From Blattamonas nauphoetae (lineage: Eukaryota > Preaxostyla > Oxymonadida): DNA of 64,000 bases. The stretch covers positions 110,195 to 174,194 of the forward strand of contig JARBJD010000149.1 of the NCBI GenBank assembly GCA_033064195.1. Reading direction: 5' to 3'. Below, one piece after another: positions 8,421 through 21,400 of the stretch (positions within the stretch are counted from its first letter, which is position 1; every line of letters begins with the position of its first letter). Below the pieces are notes generated by a model. It worked only from the letters and a program-made list of their open reading frames with translations. It was not told the origin of the DNA and searched no databases. A program made the position numbers and the translations under genes.

Positions 8421-9318
8421 TAGGGGGTGTACTAATTATGTCCCCTCGAGTTTTCTCACTGTCGACCAGGTCAATTGAGTTATTTTTTTGTCAAGAGTCT
8501 TACACTGAGTCAATTCATTTTTTAAGCATAGATTTTCAATATCGTATTCATTAAGTCACTCAAATCGCACAAATCTCAAAATGATTCACTGATTTTTCAT
8601 TCTATGTGAAACGATAACTGTGTCAAACTTCTAATTGGAGTGATTATCACCTTTTTCTCTTGATTTTTGCTCTAAACATGCAAAAAAGTCAGATAGATTC
8701 GCTGATCTGGTCGAAACAGTGGATTTCGTTCTGACATCACTCGAATGTTTGTTCAACTCATTTGACATTATGAATCACCTATTTTATCCTCTTTAAAAAT
8801 AGGTGAAGTTATGAATTGGAAGAAATTCCATCTCATTCTTTAAACTTCAACACATTACTATCAGAATCGAAGTCTTGTGAGAATCACTCTGGAAAGTGAA
8901 CGAGATCAGATTTGAATCGACTCTCTGATGAAGAATGACAAACTTTCCTTGTTTTAACCTCACTTTTTAGAATGTATTGGACGATAGACATCTGTCATGT
9001 TGTCCTGTCATGATTGTCAAGGATCCTCCGGTTCTCTCCAACCAAGATGATATTCACACAAAGTTCGAGAATTCATGCTGTAGTCATCTCATTAAACCAG
9101 TTCTCTCATTCTTTTCATCAATCAATGAGTGAATCTGTGAAAACAAAGCAGGAGGAGACATGAAAAAGATGGTTTTTCGTGAATAAAGCAATATTGAAGT
9201 AAAATTCGAACTTTAGTCTGTCCGCTGGCTCGGTGTAAGCTCCTGTCTGGTCTTGTTTTCCATCTTCACTCACTGTATATGTAGAAAACCTGAGGGGACA
9301 TAATTAGTACACCCCCTA
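8421..9318. mobile_element. 898-bp MITE, TA target duplication
   Basis: The ends are inverted repeats of 36 bp: the first 27 are identical (TAGGGGGTGTACTAATTATG...) with two mismatches further in. TA flanks both sides (8419-8420 and 9319-9320). No coding sequence of note lies inside, so it is non-autonomous. The TA duplication places it with the Tc1/mariner/pogo group. Taking it out with one TA restores an open reading frame of the host gene, which confirms the boundaries. Confidence 0.85.
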
Positions 9319-9582
9319 TATATTGGAGCAGCACGTTCGATCTAACAGTGAGCACAGGAGTGGAATATCGGAGAATGTGTTGACAACGACTTGGTCGAGA
9401 GACTTTCCGAGGATCCAGATGGACGAAGCTGCACAATGCCAGGATATGTTGATAAGGCCTTTCACGAAGTTGAAGGAGTTCGAATTGATTGTTTGTGAAG
9501 AAGGGGCTTTTTGGTCAAGCAGATCGAGGCAGACGATGATGGTGGATTTGAGAAGAGGAGCAAAATCGAATTCGACCAGAAT

Positions 9583-9613
9583 CTGGACAAGATGAGAAGA
9601 GATATAGACACAC
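9583..9613 (-). other. Predicted 31-nt spliceosomal intron
   Basis: On the minus strand it begins GTGTGT and ends CTTGTCCAG. Its removal shifts the frame by exactly one and joins two blocks that are otherwise out of frame, giving a smooth protein (FED|ILVEF). Ends and size match the six introns predicted in the tandem genes at 23-33 kb. Confidence 0.6.
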
Positions 9614-10132
9614 ATCTTCAAAGTCGTAGATATTCTCCAAAAACAGAGCATTGAGGAGTGAGAATCCATCACAAAGTACTTCAAAAACAGCGTTTCCAGT
9701 GAGAAGTGGTGATTCGGAATGAAGTGTGGCGGAGTGAGCAGAGATGGTTCCATCCGACGGTGATGATTCCAAAAATCTTATCTTCAGTTCTGAAACACGT
9801 GAGGCGAGCATTTCACACAGTCGTCCTGCGAACGGTACAAGTGTTGACGAACCTTTATTCGAATCAGAAGGCACTTTGTGCTGTCTGAGTAAGATGGGTG
9901 TTTGACGATCAGTATTGCAGCGAGTGATGATTGCTTTGAGAGCTAACTTCGACACTTCGGGATGTTGGGAGAAACATAGCTGAGGAAGAATCGTTAAAAG
10001 TGGACTTAAGGAGTTCTCACTCTGAAGACGATCGATGAATGCAAGAAATTGGGTTTTGTGATGGGCGAGGAAGGTGGAAGTCGATTGAGGAGTGGAAGTG
10101 AATAAGCACAGACAATTGCCGATCTGGGACAA

Positions 10133-10999
10133 GATAAGGGAAATGGGGTGAAACTCAAACTTCAGTGTTGGCAGTGTCCTTCGAAGTTGACATCATCCAT
10201 TTGATGAAGAAGGATGGGATCGACGACTCGCAGATGCGATCCAACTCGTCTTCCGATGTTCGCCCTAATCACAGAAATCGCGAAAAACAACAATAGAGAT
10301 GAACAGAAAACATTGTCAAACCAATGAAAGACAACAGTTTTGGGAGAGTGGTCTGAAAATGTGACAGAACAAGAATCAAACTGGAAGTTCATATGACGAT
10401 GCTGTTTCGCAATATCGTTCAAGAATGGGAATGTACTCCATATCCAGAAGGGCGGAACGGGTCCAATTATACGCTGTGAAAATCATCAACGAGGGTGCAT
10501 GATGATAAGGTTGGACAAACACGACACAAGAACGAGGAGACTCTTCAACATCAACGGACGGAGTTGCCAGCAGTCGCCGCATATCTGGCTCAGAAACACT
10601 TCGACCAAATTCTGCAAAGAATTAGAAGTAATGTCAAGATAAAGATGGCAAACAACTTGTTTCGCTCTTGCACTGTCAAGTTTGGTAGGGGTGGAAGTTT
10701 TATCAATGAACATGGTATTTCAAAGCGATGAATCGATGATCAGAAGTTCGATGAGACGATAGAACACAAGCTTGCTGATGACGGTGAGATTTGGAATCTC
10801 TTTTGGTTGGATCAGAAATGAGTGTCTTTCATGTTTGCAATATTATCTGTTTTGTGGAAATTGAAACTTGCTTACTCGATTTGAATGCACCTGGAACAGA
10901 GGAATGACCAATCAATTGATCATGTTGTAAAATAGAATTGATCAAACCTTTCTATTATTTATTAACTCCGACTCAAATCTCTTCGAGGGCATTTCATTA
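10133..10999 (-). other. Probable 5' part of the helical-repeat gene plus intergenic sequence
   Basis: Minus-strand protein-like pieces occur in several frames between about 10162 and 10713 (for example a piece with ICESSIPSFF and a leucine-rich piece ending LSNLIIMHPR). They may be further exons of the gene ending at 7705, separated by very short introns or by indels. I could not join them with confidence. From about 10740 to 10999 I see only AT-rich sequence upstream of the next plus-strand gene. Confidence 0.3.
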
Positions 11000-13900
11000 A
11001 TGATCCTCCTCCTTCTCTTCCTCCAGTCATCCCACTCATCACCTTCTCAACACAACATCATCACCGGAATCCCCCTCGAAACGATTATATCGATCCGAAC
11101 ACAGAACTCCGATCGATCATCCTCAAACACCATATCACACCTCCCAAATGGTGACTACTATGCTGACTCTCTGCATCTGGAATCGATCTCGTTAATTCTG
11201 AATGGGGACAAGAGAACAAGCCTTCATCATTCTCCGTTGACGCAGCAGCCGATCAAGCAAGACAATCACTCTTCGGGAAAACAAGAGAAATCGTGGAGAA
11301 GATATCGAAGCATGCTGGATTTGTGCAATGCAACAGTTTTGCTCACGTCTATCTCAGCATTTATGACCCGAAACGAAAAGTCAAAAACCAGAATCGGCGG
11401 GGATGCCGTTCACCGATATTTCGGAGGATCGCTGGCCACCCTCACCGCATCATCGATGACTGTGTCAAAATGCACTTTATTTGTGGACGGGACCTCTTCT
11501 CCGTTTGTTCTGAAATCGTCGTCAAGCAACACTGCGCCATCCACGGTCGAGTTGGTCCACACCAACATTATCGCATCAGACGCTGTGATGGGGCCAGTGA
11601 GTGAGATTGAATCATCTGAAATACCCTGTCAGTTCGATATTGTGGTTTTCTCGACCAATCTGGACTCGATTTGTGTGATGGGTGGAAACAGTCTCTTGTT
11701 CCGCCATTCAGTCGACCAAAATGCCGAGTCAACCTCATCTTCGACGGTTTCATCGTCGTTAATATCGAATTCGTTCACAAACGTGACATCATCGTCCATC
11801 CACCATTCGCTCCTGACTTCTGCTCTTTCCCAGCGATGTGTTGGATCGACCATCACCAAATCAATCGGAGCACTTCAGGGGACGATTATTTCAGATATCA
11901 ACTCTGGCGGGTCACTTCTCTGCTCGAACACCACGATCACAAAATCCACCCCAACATCAACTCCATCGAGGGACATCCTCGTTCACCAACAGTATTCTCC
12001 GTTCATCGCCAAATACACACAGAATTCCCGCCCCGAATTCGTCTTCAAAGACACTAGTTTCACTGACCAGAAGCAACACAAGTTTTGGTCACTCTTCCAA
12101 CAAGAACATCAGCTCGTGCGAGGACAGAACACATACTTCACTCCGAGTGTCTCATCCATCATTTTTTCCAATTGCACCTTCAGCGAACTCAACAGTGATC
12201 CAAACGATGACCACTTCAAAGGAGGATTAGCCATCCATCTCCAAACACCCGCACCTCTGACCATCACATCGTGCTCGTTCATCAACCTCACCTGCAAAGG
12301 CTGTGGTTCCGCAATTTATTCAGAATATGCGTCTGGTCTCGCTCATTTTGCCACAACCATCCTCATCAACGATTCAACCTTCACTCGATGCAACTCTTCG
12401 ATGTATGGAGGGTCGCTGTTTGTTGGTGGCCGTGGCAGTCGCACCATCGTCTCGTCCATCTTCACTCAAAATTATGGCCAGTTTCTGGCCGGCGCGTGTT
12501 ATTCACGTGGAGGGGATTATTCGTTCTGTCGATTTGAGGGGAACGAAGCAGAGAAAGGAGGAGCGATCTGTGAGGAAGGGCATGCTTCCATCCGATTCTG
12601 TCGTTTTCAAAACAATGTTGCTTCGGAGGGGCCAGATTTCTTGTTCGATGAATCTCCCGAGACGTTGTTGGGATGCACGCGATCGGAGGAGGATTGGGAG
12701 GGAGGGGCAGAAGTGGTGGTGATGGAGAGTGGAGAGGGAGAGGAGTGTTCAGCGTCGCAGCCGTGCCAAACACTCACAGAAGGACTGTACAAAGCATCAA
12801 TGAATGGAAAAGACATCATTCACGTTGGGTCAGGGTGGACAGGTTCAACGACGATTGAGCAATCAGTTGGACATCTGACACTTCGAGGTTTCTATCCACT
12901 GGAGGAAGCATCCAGGAACACTCCCACTCAGACCTCATCGTTCTCGATCACAGTTGGCCAAGACTCAAACATCACATTGGATTCATTCGCCCTCTTGCCA
13001 AAGGACGGCCTTCCACTGTTGACTTGCGAATCGAGTGGAGGATGTGTCATCGTGACGGATGTCCAAATTGAACACATCGAAGGAATCTCCACCCCTCTTC
13101 ATATTCTCGGACGGCTCACTTGCAGTGAAGAGATCTCGATTCGACCATCTTTCCCAAGTCACAGACACACTCTTCTCGATTTCGGGCTCAGCAAATGTGT
13201 CCCTGGAGTCGGTTTTCTTCAGAAACATCGACTCATCATCCGCTTTGATCATCGCCTCATCTGGGGCGTCGTTTTCCACCTTCGAATGTGTATTCCATGC
13301 GATCACTCGCGACTATGGACACGGTGCAGCTGCCATCGATGTGAATGAATGTGCTTCGCTCGATTTGTCCAGTTCCACATTCTCGCTCTGCCACTCGAAA
13401 GTGGGACGAGCTGGAGCGCTCAGCATCAATCTGACAGATTACTCGTCCTTCCGCCCCAATGTCTTTTTCATCAACAACAAGGGAGAGACAGACGCTGACG
13501 CACACGACATCCTCTTCTGTGGAGTTCCCCAACCGCCACTGACTCAAGAATCTCTCTCCGACATTCACTCGTTCAGCCCCTCACCACAAATCATCGACGG
13601 ATCAAACCCACACCCAATTCTCAACTATCCCGTCGATCTCGCCATCATGGAGGAGACCAAGTTCTCTTATTCGTATGCAATGGCGAATTATGTCGTCTTC
13701 ACGCAGAATGTCAGACACATCAACTTCCAACAGATCGTCGACTCTCAAAACAAGTTGTACGTCGAGATCGCGGACACCACCCAAATCCCCGTCGCTCTCC
13801 CAGCTCTCCAATTGTCCTCATTCGATCTGTTCTTCTATTCAAGAGACACATTCTTCTTTCCTAAAATCCAGAAGTCACTGGAATCTGAAGGCTCTTTCAT

Positions 13901-16900
13901 CTCAGCTGATGACAGCGAGGTTGGATTCGAATATCTCTCTATCGTCCTCTCATCGATGGAGACAGATCCATTCATCGTCCTCTCAATTTCATCAATTCTC
14001 CGTTTAACTGAATGCCTCTTCACTTCTGACGGGAGTGTCCTCAACTATCCCATCATTCGGAGTTCAGGCGAAATCGTCCTCAAAGAAACAAGCTTCACAG
14101 ACATCACATTCGACAGCCATTCGTGCATTGAAATCGATGACGGGACATTCACACAGACCGGTCCGCAGGTGTCCGCTGCTGCATTCGTCTCCAACATCAC
14201 CACGTCGGGGAATGGATCCTTCTTAAACGCAAGGAACTGTGTCATTGCCTTTCAGATGTTCAGTTTCTTCGATTGCCATGCTGAAAATGGAGGCGTCCTG
14301 TTCTGTCGGGATTGTACGTCGATCTTTCTCGATCGACTGATCGCTCTGAGATGCTCGGCGATGCAGAATGGAGGAGCGATCTGCATCGACTCCACGTCAA
14401 CTTCGACGGTGATGGATCTCGCCCCCAGTCTCTCTGAGTGTTCAGCTGAGCTTGGTGGAGGCATGTTCATAAACGTGACACGCCCATATGCCTTCACTCT
14501 GAAAGGATCGCAGTTTATCACAGTGTTTGGTGAGAGGCACTCTTGTCCAACGTTTTCAAACTGTTCAGCGTCGAAGGGAGGCGGAGCTTTTTTTGATGGA
14601 GACTGGTCTGGAGTGCGGGAACTCTCGTGTTCGTCTTTGTTCATGTCCAATGGAGGATTCCCTTCGATTGGACACGATCTCTTCTTCACTGCATCTGCCG
14701 CTGGATCCATGCCTGACTTTAGCAATGTCATCCGAACGCTGGCAATCACGAGTTCATCATTGAGCAGCCGATCCAGGCCAACCTCAAGGTCGTCGAAACA
14801 TGTGGAAATTGAAGGAGGGAGTGTCCCATCGTTCAACATTGACGCTCCCAAACTCACTCTTACGTCAGTCCCGACTGATGATAACTGTGTGATGGGGCCC
14901 ATCACGCAGTGCGCTTCAATCCGAAGACTTCTCGATCTCTTTCACACCCAAAACGAGGATGGGGAGTTCAACCAGGTCGCTGTCTTTCTCGGCAATGACG
15001 TATACTTCTTCGAGACGGGAGTGGTTCGATCTCAATCTGTGTTCATCACAAAGGACCCAAGCAGTAACTCCCCAACCCAGGTCAGATTTATCTTTGGGAA
15101 TGCTTTTTGGGAAGACGACTCTTTCTTCGTTCGAGTTGTGGATGATGGAACTGCTGAATTATCGGAAGTCCCATTCACTTGGGAAGCGGACGTTGGTTTC
15201 TGTGAAGTGGCAGATGAATGGGGAAAGATGACGATCACATCGAGCACCTTCGACGTGAAGACTGATCTGACACAATCGCTTATTGTCTGTTCAGCGGGAG
15301 AAATCGTTGTCACTCATTCAACATTCACATCGACTGACTCGACTGTTGAAATCAAATGTCCACTTGTCGCTTCTTTCCCACTCTCCTCCCTCTCCACCAA
15401 CACATCTCCCGACTTATTTGTCGTCATGGAGAATGTGACTTTTTCAGACCTGTCGATGGATGGATGTGTGGATGAAGTTGTGCATTTGGAGGGATTGGCT
15501 CAGACTTGGGAGCAGTGATTGAATATGTTTCAGATTCAGAATTCCCACGACGAGGAACTGGATTTGATGAACTGTACACAACACTGGATCTCTCCGAACC
15601 ACTCTCAAGCATCTATCGAACACCCACTCTCCTTCTCTACTATCATCTCGTCGCCTCAGAAACCATTTTTGTGAGTCAGGATGGTCGAGATGCCTCTATT
15701 GTGGTGACTCGTCGTTCCCGTGTCTCAGCTTGGACGAGGCAGATGCACATCTTCAGCTTGGTTTTCCTTCGCGAATTCTGGTGACGAGGGGAACAGTGCT
15801 CAGCTGGGAGCTCGATCTCACGCATGACCTCACTGAAATCAAAGCGCTGGGAGGGGAGAAGAGTCGTGTGAAGGTGTTGAGAGATGGGAGTCTTGTGAAC
15901 CAAGCGGACACACTCACTCACTCTCTCACTCTGGACTCCCTTCTCTTCTCTGTGTCGGCTGGTCGGATGACATCTCTTCTTGTGTCTCGAAGTGGAATGC
16001 TGACACTGGCGAGCTGTTCGTTCATCTCGTCAGATTCGTCGACGTTGACCACGAAACTGATTGAGGTGAGTGGAGGGTCGGTGAAGTTAGTCGAAACAGA
16101 CTTCACTCTCGTCTCTTTCTCGACCACTCTTCTCTCGTTCTCTTCATTCGAATCGGTGTACCTTCAACATGTGTCGCACAGATCGTGTTTGTCTCACACT
16201 CTGATGTCGTTTGAAGGAAGCACATCGAAGTCGCCGATTGAAATGCGAGATTGTGTTTTTGCAGGTGAACCAACGCCTACAAATTCAACGAATGAGGACG
16301 ACACGATTTGTGAGTGGGACACTGGATTGATTGCGATTGAGAATTGTTCGTTTGAAGGCTTCTCGTCGACGTTCTCTCGTCTTCCGCTTGGCGCTCTTCG
16401 TGTCATCGATGCGTCCGTCTCTCTAAAGACAAGCCAGTTCGAACTGAATGGCCCGCGAATCTCCTCATTTCCTTCTCTGAGCTGGAACATTGCTTGCACT
16501 GGCTCGAGTGTGATTGAGTTGGATTCGTCGTCTTCAGATGTGTCCGCATCTCATTGGATCTCCGCGTCAGAATTGTGTGTTGTGAGGCGAAGTGACGAAT
16601 CGCATATTTCTGAACCTTTCTTCATCCCAACACTCTCGCTCGACAATTGTTCATCGACATATTCCTCAACTTCGAAGCATTATTCAGTTGTGATTTCTGG
16701 CTCAACTCTGATCCCGTGTAGCCTTTCTCTGATTGTGTTCGAAGTGAACAACAACACTGAAGGGAACTCTCTCCCATTTGCGCTTCCCTCATCATTCGCT
16801 TCGCACCACAACGATACTTCCATCTCGCTTGAGATTCACGCATCGTCGTTGAAGGAACTCGACACAACCATAGCTTGGAACGCGTCGCTGGGATTTGGGA

Positions 16901-17964
16901 ACGATGGTCGCACATCATCGTTCCGGATGAAACGAAGCGACAAAGAAATCCGAGCAGAAGCGATGGGAAAGACTCTTCCATGGCTGATTCCTCTGATTGT
17001 ATCACTTATTGCCATTCTTCTTGTGATTGTTATCGTCATATTGTGTCTTCGACGAAAAGCCAAATCCAAACAGAAGATGAATGAAATGAAGGAACAGGAC
17101 ACGATTGAAATTGAAGAAGAAAAAGTGGAGATTGTTCAGGATTCTCGACAGGGCTTTCACGTGAACGACCCCAAAGACCCTCTCAGTTCACGACCAATAG
17201 AAAACACCTCACAACATGACATTCCATCGTCGAAATTCGATCCTTTCGAGAATCTTGTGGAAGCACTGCTTTGTGGACAGCGACTGGAAGTGCGAGCTGT
17301 CAGGGAGCAGGACACTCTTTACAACATGCTGCATGTGTCGACAGAAAAGAAGAGCACGATTCAGAAATCAGTCATTTCTCGTCAACTTGCACTTGGATTG
17401 GTGAAAGTGGCTGATGCGTCACCGAACGCGACTATTCTAACAAAATTGTCGTCTCATTGGGTGATGTTCGATTCATCTGGAAGTGTGTGTCTGAAAACAC
17501 GAGACGCCTCTCCCGCCAACCCTCCACCGATTCCTCTCCCAAACCCAAATGCTCTTCAAAACTCTCATCAGAATAAAGATCAGCAACAGATGAACCATGC
17601 ACAAGAAGGACTGCGATGGAGGGCGCCTGAAGTGGTGAAGGAAGAGAACGAGAAAGTGACGGAGAATGAACAAGCTGTAATAGATCCTCGGAAAGCAGCA
17701 GTTTTTAGTCTTGGCCTCGTCTTGTGGGAAATTGAGACTGGTCTTGTGCCCTTCGCCGAGCAAGATGCGACAAATGCTCAGCGACAGCTGGGAACAGGAA
17801 TCCTTCCGAAAATGGATGGAGTTCGGTCGGAAATGAAAGATCTGATCAGCGAATGCCTTCAACTGAATCCGTCCGACCGCCCTTCCCTCTCCGACGTGTC
17901 GACTCGACTGAACTCTCTCGCCACTCCTAAACAGACAGATGCAGAAGAAGCTCACTCTGACTAA
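11000..17964 (+). pseudogene. Beta-helix receptor pseudokinase 1 (three homopolymer frameshifts)
   Basis: A long gene in three frames. It opens with a signal peptide (MILLLLFLQSSHS) and continues with Ser/Thr/Cys-rich repeats of the parallel beta-helix type, with recurring GGAI/GGG turns and SxCxF ladders. Near 15660 a VSQDGRDA segment is followed by CGDSSFPCLSLDEAD. A membrane helix (LPWLIPLIVSLIAILLVIV, about 16975-17050) leads to a basic stop-transfer and a C-terminal TKL-like kinase lobe (about 17240-17930) with RWRAPEVV and VFSLGLVLWEIETG. I see no Lys of the N-lobe, no HRD and no DFG, so it should be catalytically dead. Frame changes near 13100, 15485 and 15700 each look like a one-base change in a C or T run, so assembly error is a real alternative to a pseudogene. 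Confidence 0.7.
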
Positions 17965-18452
17965 TAGACCACTCATTTCATCTTCCTATCATCATAGTGA
18001 CCATTTCACACTCTTCAGTTCCGATTCCGATCACTGAACGACTCGCTTCTTTGGTTTGCGCGAGTCAGGTCTTCGTTTTGACACTCACCCACTGTTCGAT
18101 TTCCGTTCCCTCTCTGCCGAGATTGGGCAGTAACCGATGATTTTGGCTTTTGTTGTTTAGAGATGTTGGAGAGTTCACGAACCAGTTCCAGAGAAGAAGA
18201 AGCAAGTGTTTGTTTCTCTGGATTTCATCTTCAGACTCTTTTTTGAACTCCCTCATCAAGTCACTCCCAATTATCGTTGTTTTTTTCACATAATTCGTGT
18301 GGTGAACATTCCTTTGTATCCAGAAAGGACGTTCAGACTGTCGAGATCCTCTCTTTCAATTCGAATGCTATCATCGCAAATTAAGGGTTCGATCGATTCA
18401 AAACAATTCATTCCCAAACGAACCAATTGATCATTTTCTTTGATTATCCGAA
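17965..18452. other. Intergenic region
   Basis: No convincing coding sequence, RNA gene or repeat seen. The sequence just before 18453 is a plain AT-rich leader without the Polinton start box. Confidence 0.4.
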
Positions 18453-21400
18453 ATGAGCATAAACACACTGTTATTGATTCTCTCCCAACTGTTGACTGTC
18501 CAAGCAAGCCAAGATCAGATGCTGAAGAGTCTTTCATTGTTTCTCAAGAAAGAGACCAGAAAGCTGAACGAGAATGGAAACAAATCCATCCCACTGTTGA
18601 TGGAAGGACACTATATTGGAAACAAGATTGATATTTCAGATGAAACAATTGAACTATCTGGGAGCTCATCGGCACCTTCAAGAAGAACAAGGATTGAAAT
18701 TGGAGGAGACCTTATTTCGCCATCTGGGTCAAAGAATGACGAGAAGATGATGAATAGGAATGCCGGGACAGATGAGAATTATCTGTTCTGGTTGCAGAAC
18801 TCGTCATTATTGCTGAAATCGCTAGTGTTGTCTCTGGTCGACAATTTTGAAGAAACTGGACGTTCTGGACAGAAGAATGAAGATGCAAGGCTGGCGATTG
18901 TTTCAGACAGCATGCTTCGGATTGCGGATAGTGTTGTTGCAGTGTCTGGAAGTTCAAGTGCGATTGTGATTTCGTCGCCACACATGTGCTCACCGACGAT
19001 GGCGACATCAGTTGTGGTGGAGAACAGCCAGATCTGGAATGATGTTGGGGCGATGCGTGGGGTTGTTGAAACATGTCGATTTGGAGGCGCTGGAGGGTCT
19101 CGCTCGATCTCGATTGTTGGGTGCTCGTTCGACTCGCATGCGATTTTGGGAAAGGACGGGATTGGGCTGTCACTGACGGGAACACCTCGAAAAAGTGAAG
19201 GAGACATTGGAAGATTGTCGTCATCGCTGATTGACTGCTCGTTTGTGAACATGAGTTCGATTGGGTCTTCCCACCTGCCACACGCTCCCCATCTGAATCA
19301 GAAGATGTTGGGATGTGTTGTGTCGTTGACCAGCTCGCATTTGTCGGGATCGACGATTCGAGACATGAACGATGGAGGGTCAGTTCTGTGCTCGAATTCT
19401 TCTTTCTCCTCACTCCTCTCCTCTCCCCACGACAACACCGACCCATCCATCATCCTCCCCGATGGAGACAAGCCTGTATTTTCTTCTTCTGACAAGTTTG
19501 TCATCGCCTCCTCCAGCGGCCTTGATTCATCATCTGCGTCCTTCTCCCACTGTCACTTTGTGAGCGACCCCACTCCATCCCCCACTCGCCCACTCTCCTT
19601 CAACAGCTACCCTGGCTCCGTCACAGTCCACTCTTGCTCATTCACCAACGCTGTCTTGGACGATCATCACGGGGGAGCTCTCTACATCTTATTACAAGTC
19701 ACACCAGCCACAAACGAAGCAAAAATCGAGAACTGCAACTTCACAGATTGTTCAGCGAAAGAACTAGGAGGAGGATTGTATCTGTTAACCACAGCTGTAG
19801 TCACAGTGACTGGGTGTCGCTGTGAGGGGTGTTCTCTCTCGACACACACTGGAGGTCAGTCTGGTGGAGGGATGTATTTAAGGCTCACCTCAACACCAAG
19901 CTCGACTGTGAGAGATCTGTATTTCGAAGGATGCTCCAGTACTTCTTACGGAGGAGGCCTTGCTGTGGTAGACGTTAAAATTGATCATATCCTCACTTCT
20001 CTCTCGTTCAAATGGTGCTCAGCGACAAATTTGAACGGTATGGGAGTTGGGGGAGGGATGCACATATTGTGTTCGGTGTCAAATGAAGATATTGCCGATC
20101 TTTTACACCTCAAGTTCGAAGATTGCTCGGCACGTAATCAAGGAGGTGGACTGGGAGCAACTTTGAATTCTGGTTCTCTTTCTCTCACCGACTGTAAGTT
20201 CAGCAGCTGCAATTTGACGGGTTCTGGATCAGGTCTTGGAATGGGCGGTGGATTATTCTCAATGATCTCGTTGTCAACTCTCTCAATGACAAGATGTCAG
20301 TTCATCGATTGTGAATCACACACTCTTGGTGGAGCTGTGCTTGCACAGGTGTGTGGATTTCAGATGCTCAACTGTAGTGTTGAACAATGTCACACGGAAT
20401 CAACTGGAGCTGTCTGCATCATGCCACTTTTCGATTCTCCCATCACTCTCACTAACACTCTCTTCGTCGGGAACACCGTGAGCGACAATCCAACATATTT
20501 CGACATGATGGGGGTGATAAACGCCGTTCAGTTTGCAGACTTTCATATCGAAGACCAGATGGCAGCAAGCCCAACCGATGTGACAATCAGCAATTGCTGG
20601 ACAACATCTCCAATCAGTGCGGGAATGTATTCAATGGGAATGGACTACACTCGAGTCTTCAATGATGCCTTTCAGAAGATGGGACCGTATCTGACAGAGA
20701 AAGTGGAGGCGTCGCTGGATGTAGTCTCTGGGAGAATTGATGTGACTGTGAGGGGGAAGGTTCCACTCGAATCGCAGATTTATCAAGTGACATTGAAGGA
20801 AGCAGATGGAGAGTCTCAAATGACAGGACAATTGAAGTTCAGTGGTGGGGTTGGGTCACTCCAGATGTCCTCAAATCTGAAACTTCACTTTTCGACGTCC
20901 TACACGATCACTTCGATTGTGGGTGTGATCCCAACGGGTTCAGTTTCCAACGACATCTCAATCACGACTGAAGCGTGGGCATTCAATCGCGCTGGCTCGC
21001 TCGATCCATACTCGTTCACCACTCCCGCTGAGCCACCAACCCTCGTCGCTTCCTCTGCGCACCTGACCGAGAAAAGCCAGCCGTTCGCGTTTATCATCGT
21101 GATGTTCGACCGTGAAGTGAGTGGATCGTACGAGATTGTTGTGGAGGAGGGAGGGAAGGACGAGAAAATCACGGTGACTGTGGACGGAACGTCGTTCGAA
21201 GGCGAAAGCCAGACGATGCGTGTTGTGGGAGAGGATCGAGTTCTGACTCACGACACGACATACACAATCAAGTCGATTGTACCAAGTGAAGGAAATGAGA
21301 TGGTGACAACTGTGTGGATGAACAAGACAATCACTTTCACGATCCCGGAATCTTTATTTGTTCCTCCCGAAGATCCAAAAGACCCAACAGATCCAGAACC

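Larger units (their letters stand above)
7705..10132 (-). pseudogene. Host helical-repeat (armadillo-like) protein gene, split by a MITE
   Basis: Three minus-strand blocks make one gene. Block 1 (10132-9614) is leucine-rich and helical. A 31-nt GT-AG intron (9613-9583) joins it in frame to block 2 (9582-9319: ILVEFDFAPLLKSTIIVCLD and on). Block 2 is cut by the 898-bp MITE at 8421-9318. Removing the MITE and one TA joins block 2 in frame to block 3 (8418-7705), which reads on to a Lys/Arg/Glu-rich end (EEWEVGWLVEKT, RWKKRVEKRREAGHEDA, GMN). I recall similar C-termini as a large uncharacterised family in Blattamonas. The true 5' end is probably upstream of 10132. With the MITE in place the gene is likely non-functional unless the insert is spliced. 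Confidence 0.65.

Noticed and set aside
8421-9318. TATA as a 4-bp duplication for the MITE
   Set aside because: Collapsing with TATA puts the host gene out of frame; collapsing with TA restores it.
15466-15539. Short introns to explain the frame changes in the first beta-helix gene
   Set aside because: The protein reads on without a gap if one base is added or removed in a homopolymer; no GT-AG segment of fitting length gives as good a join.
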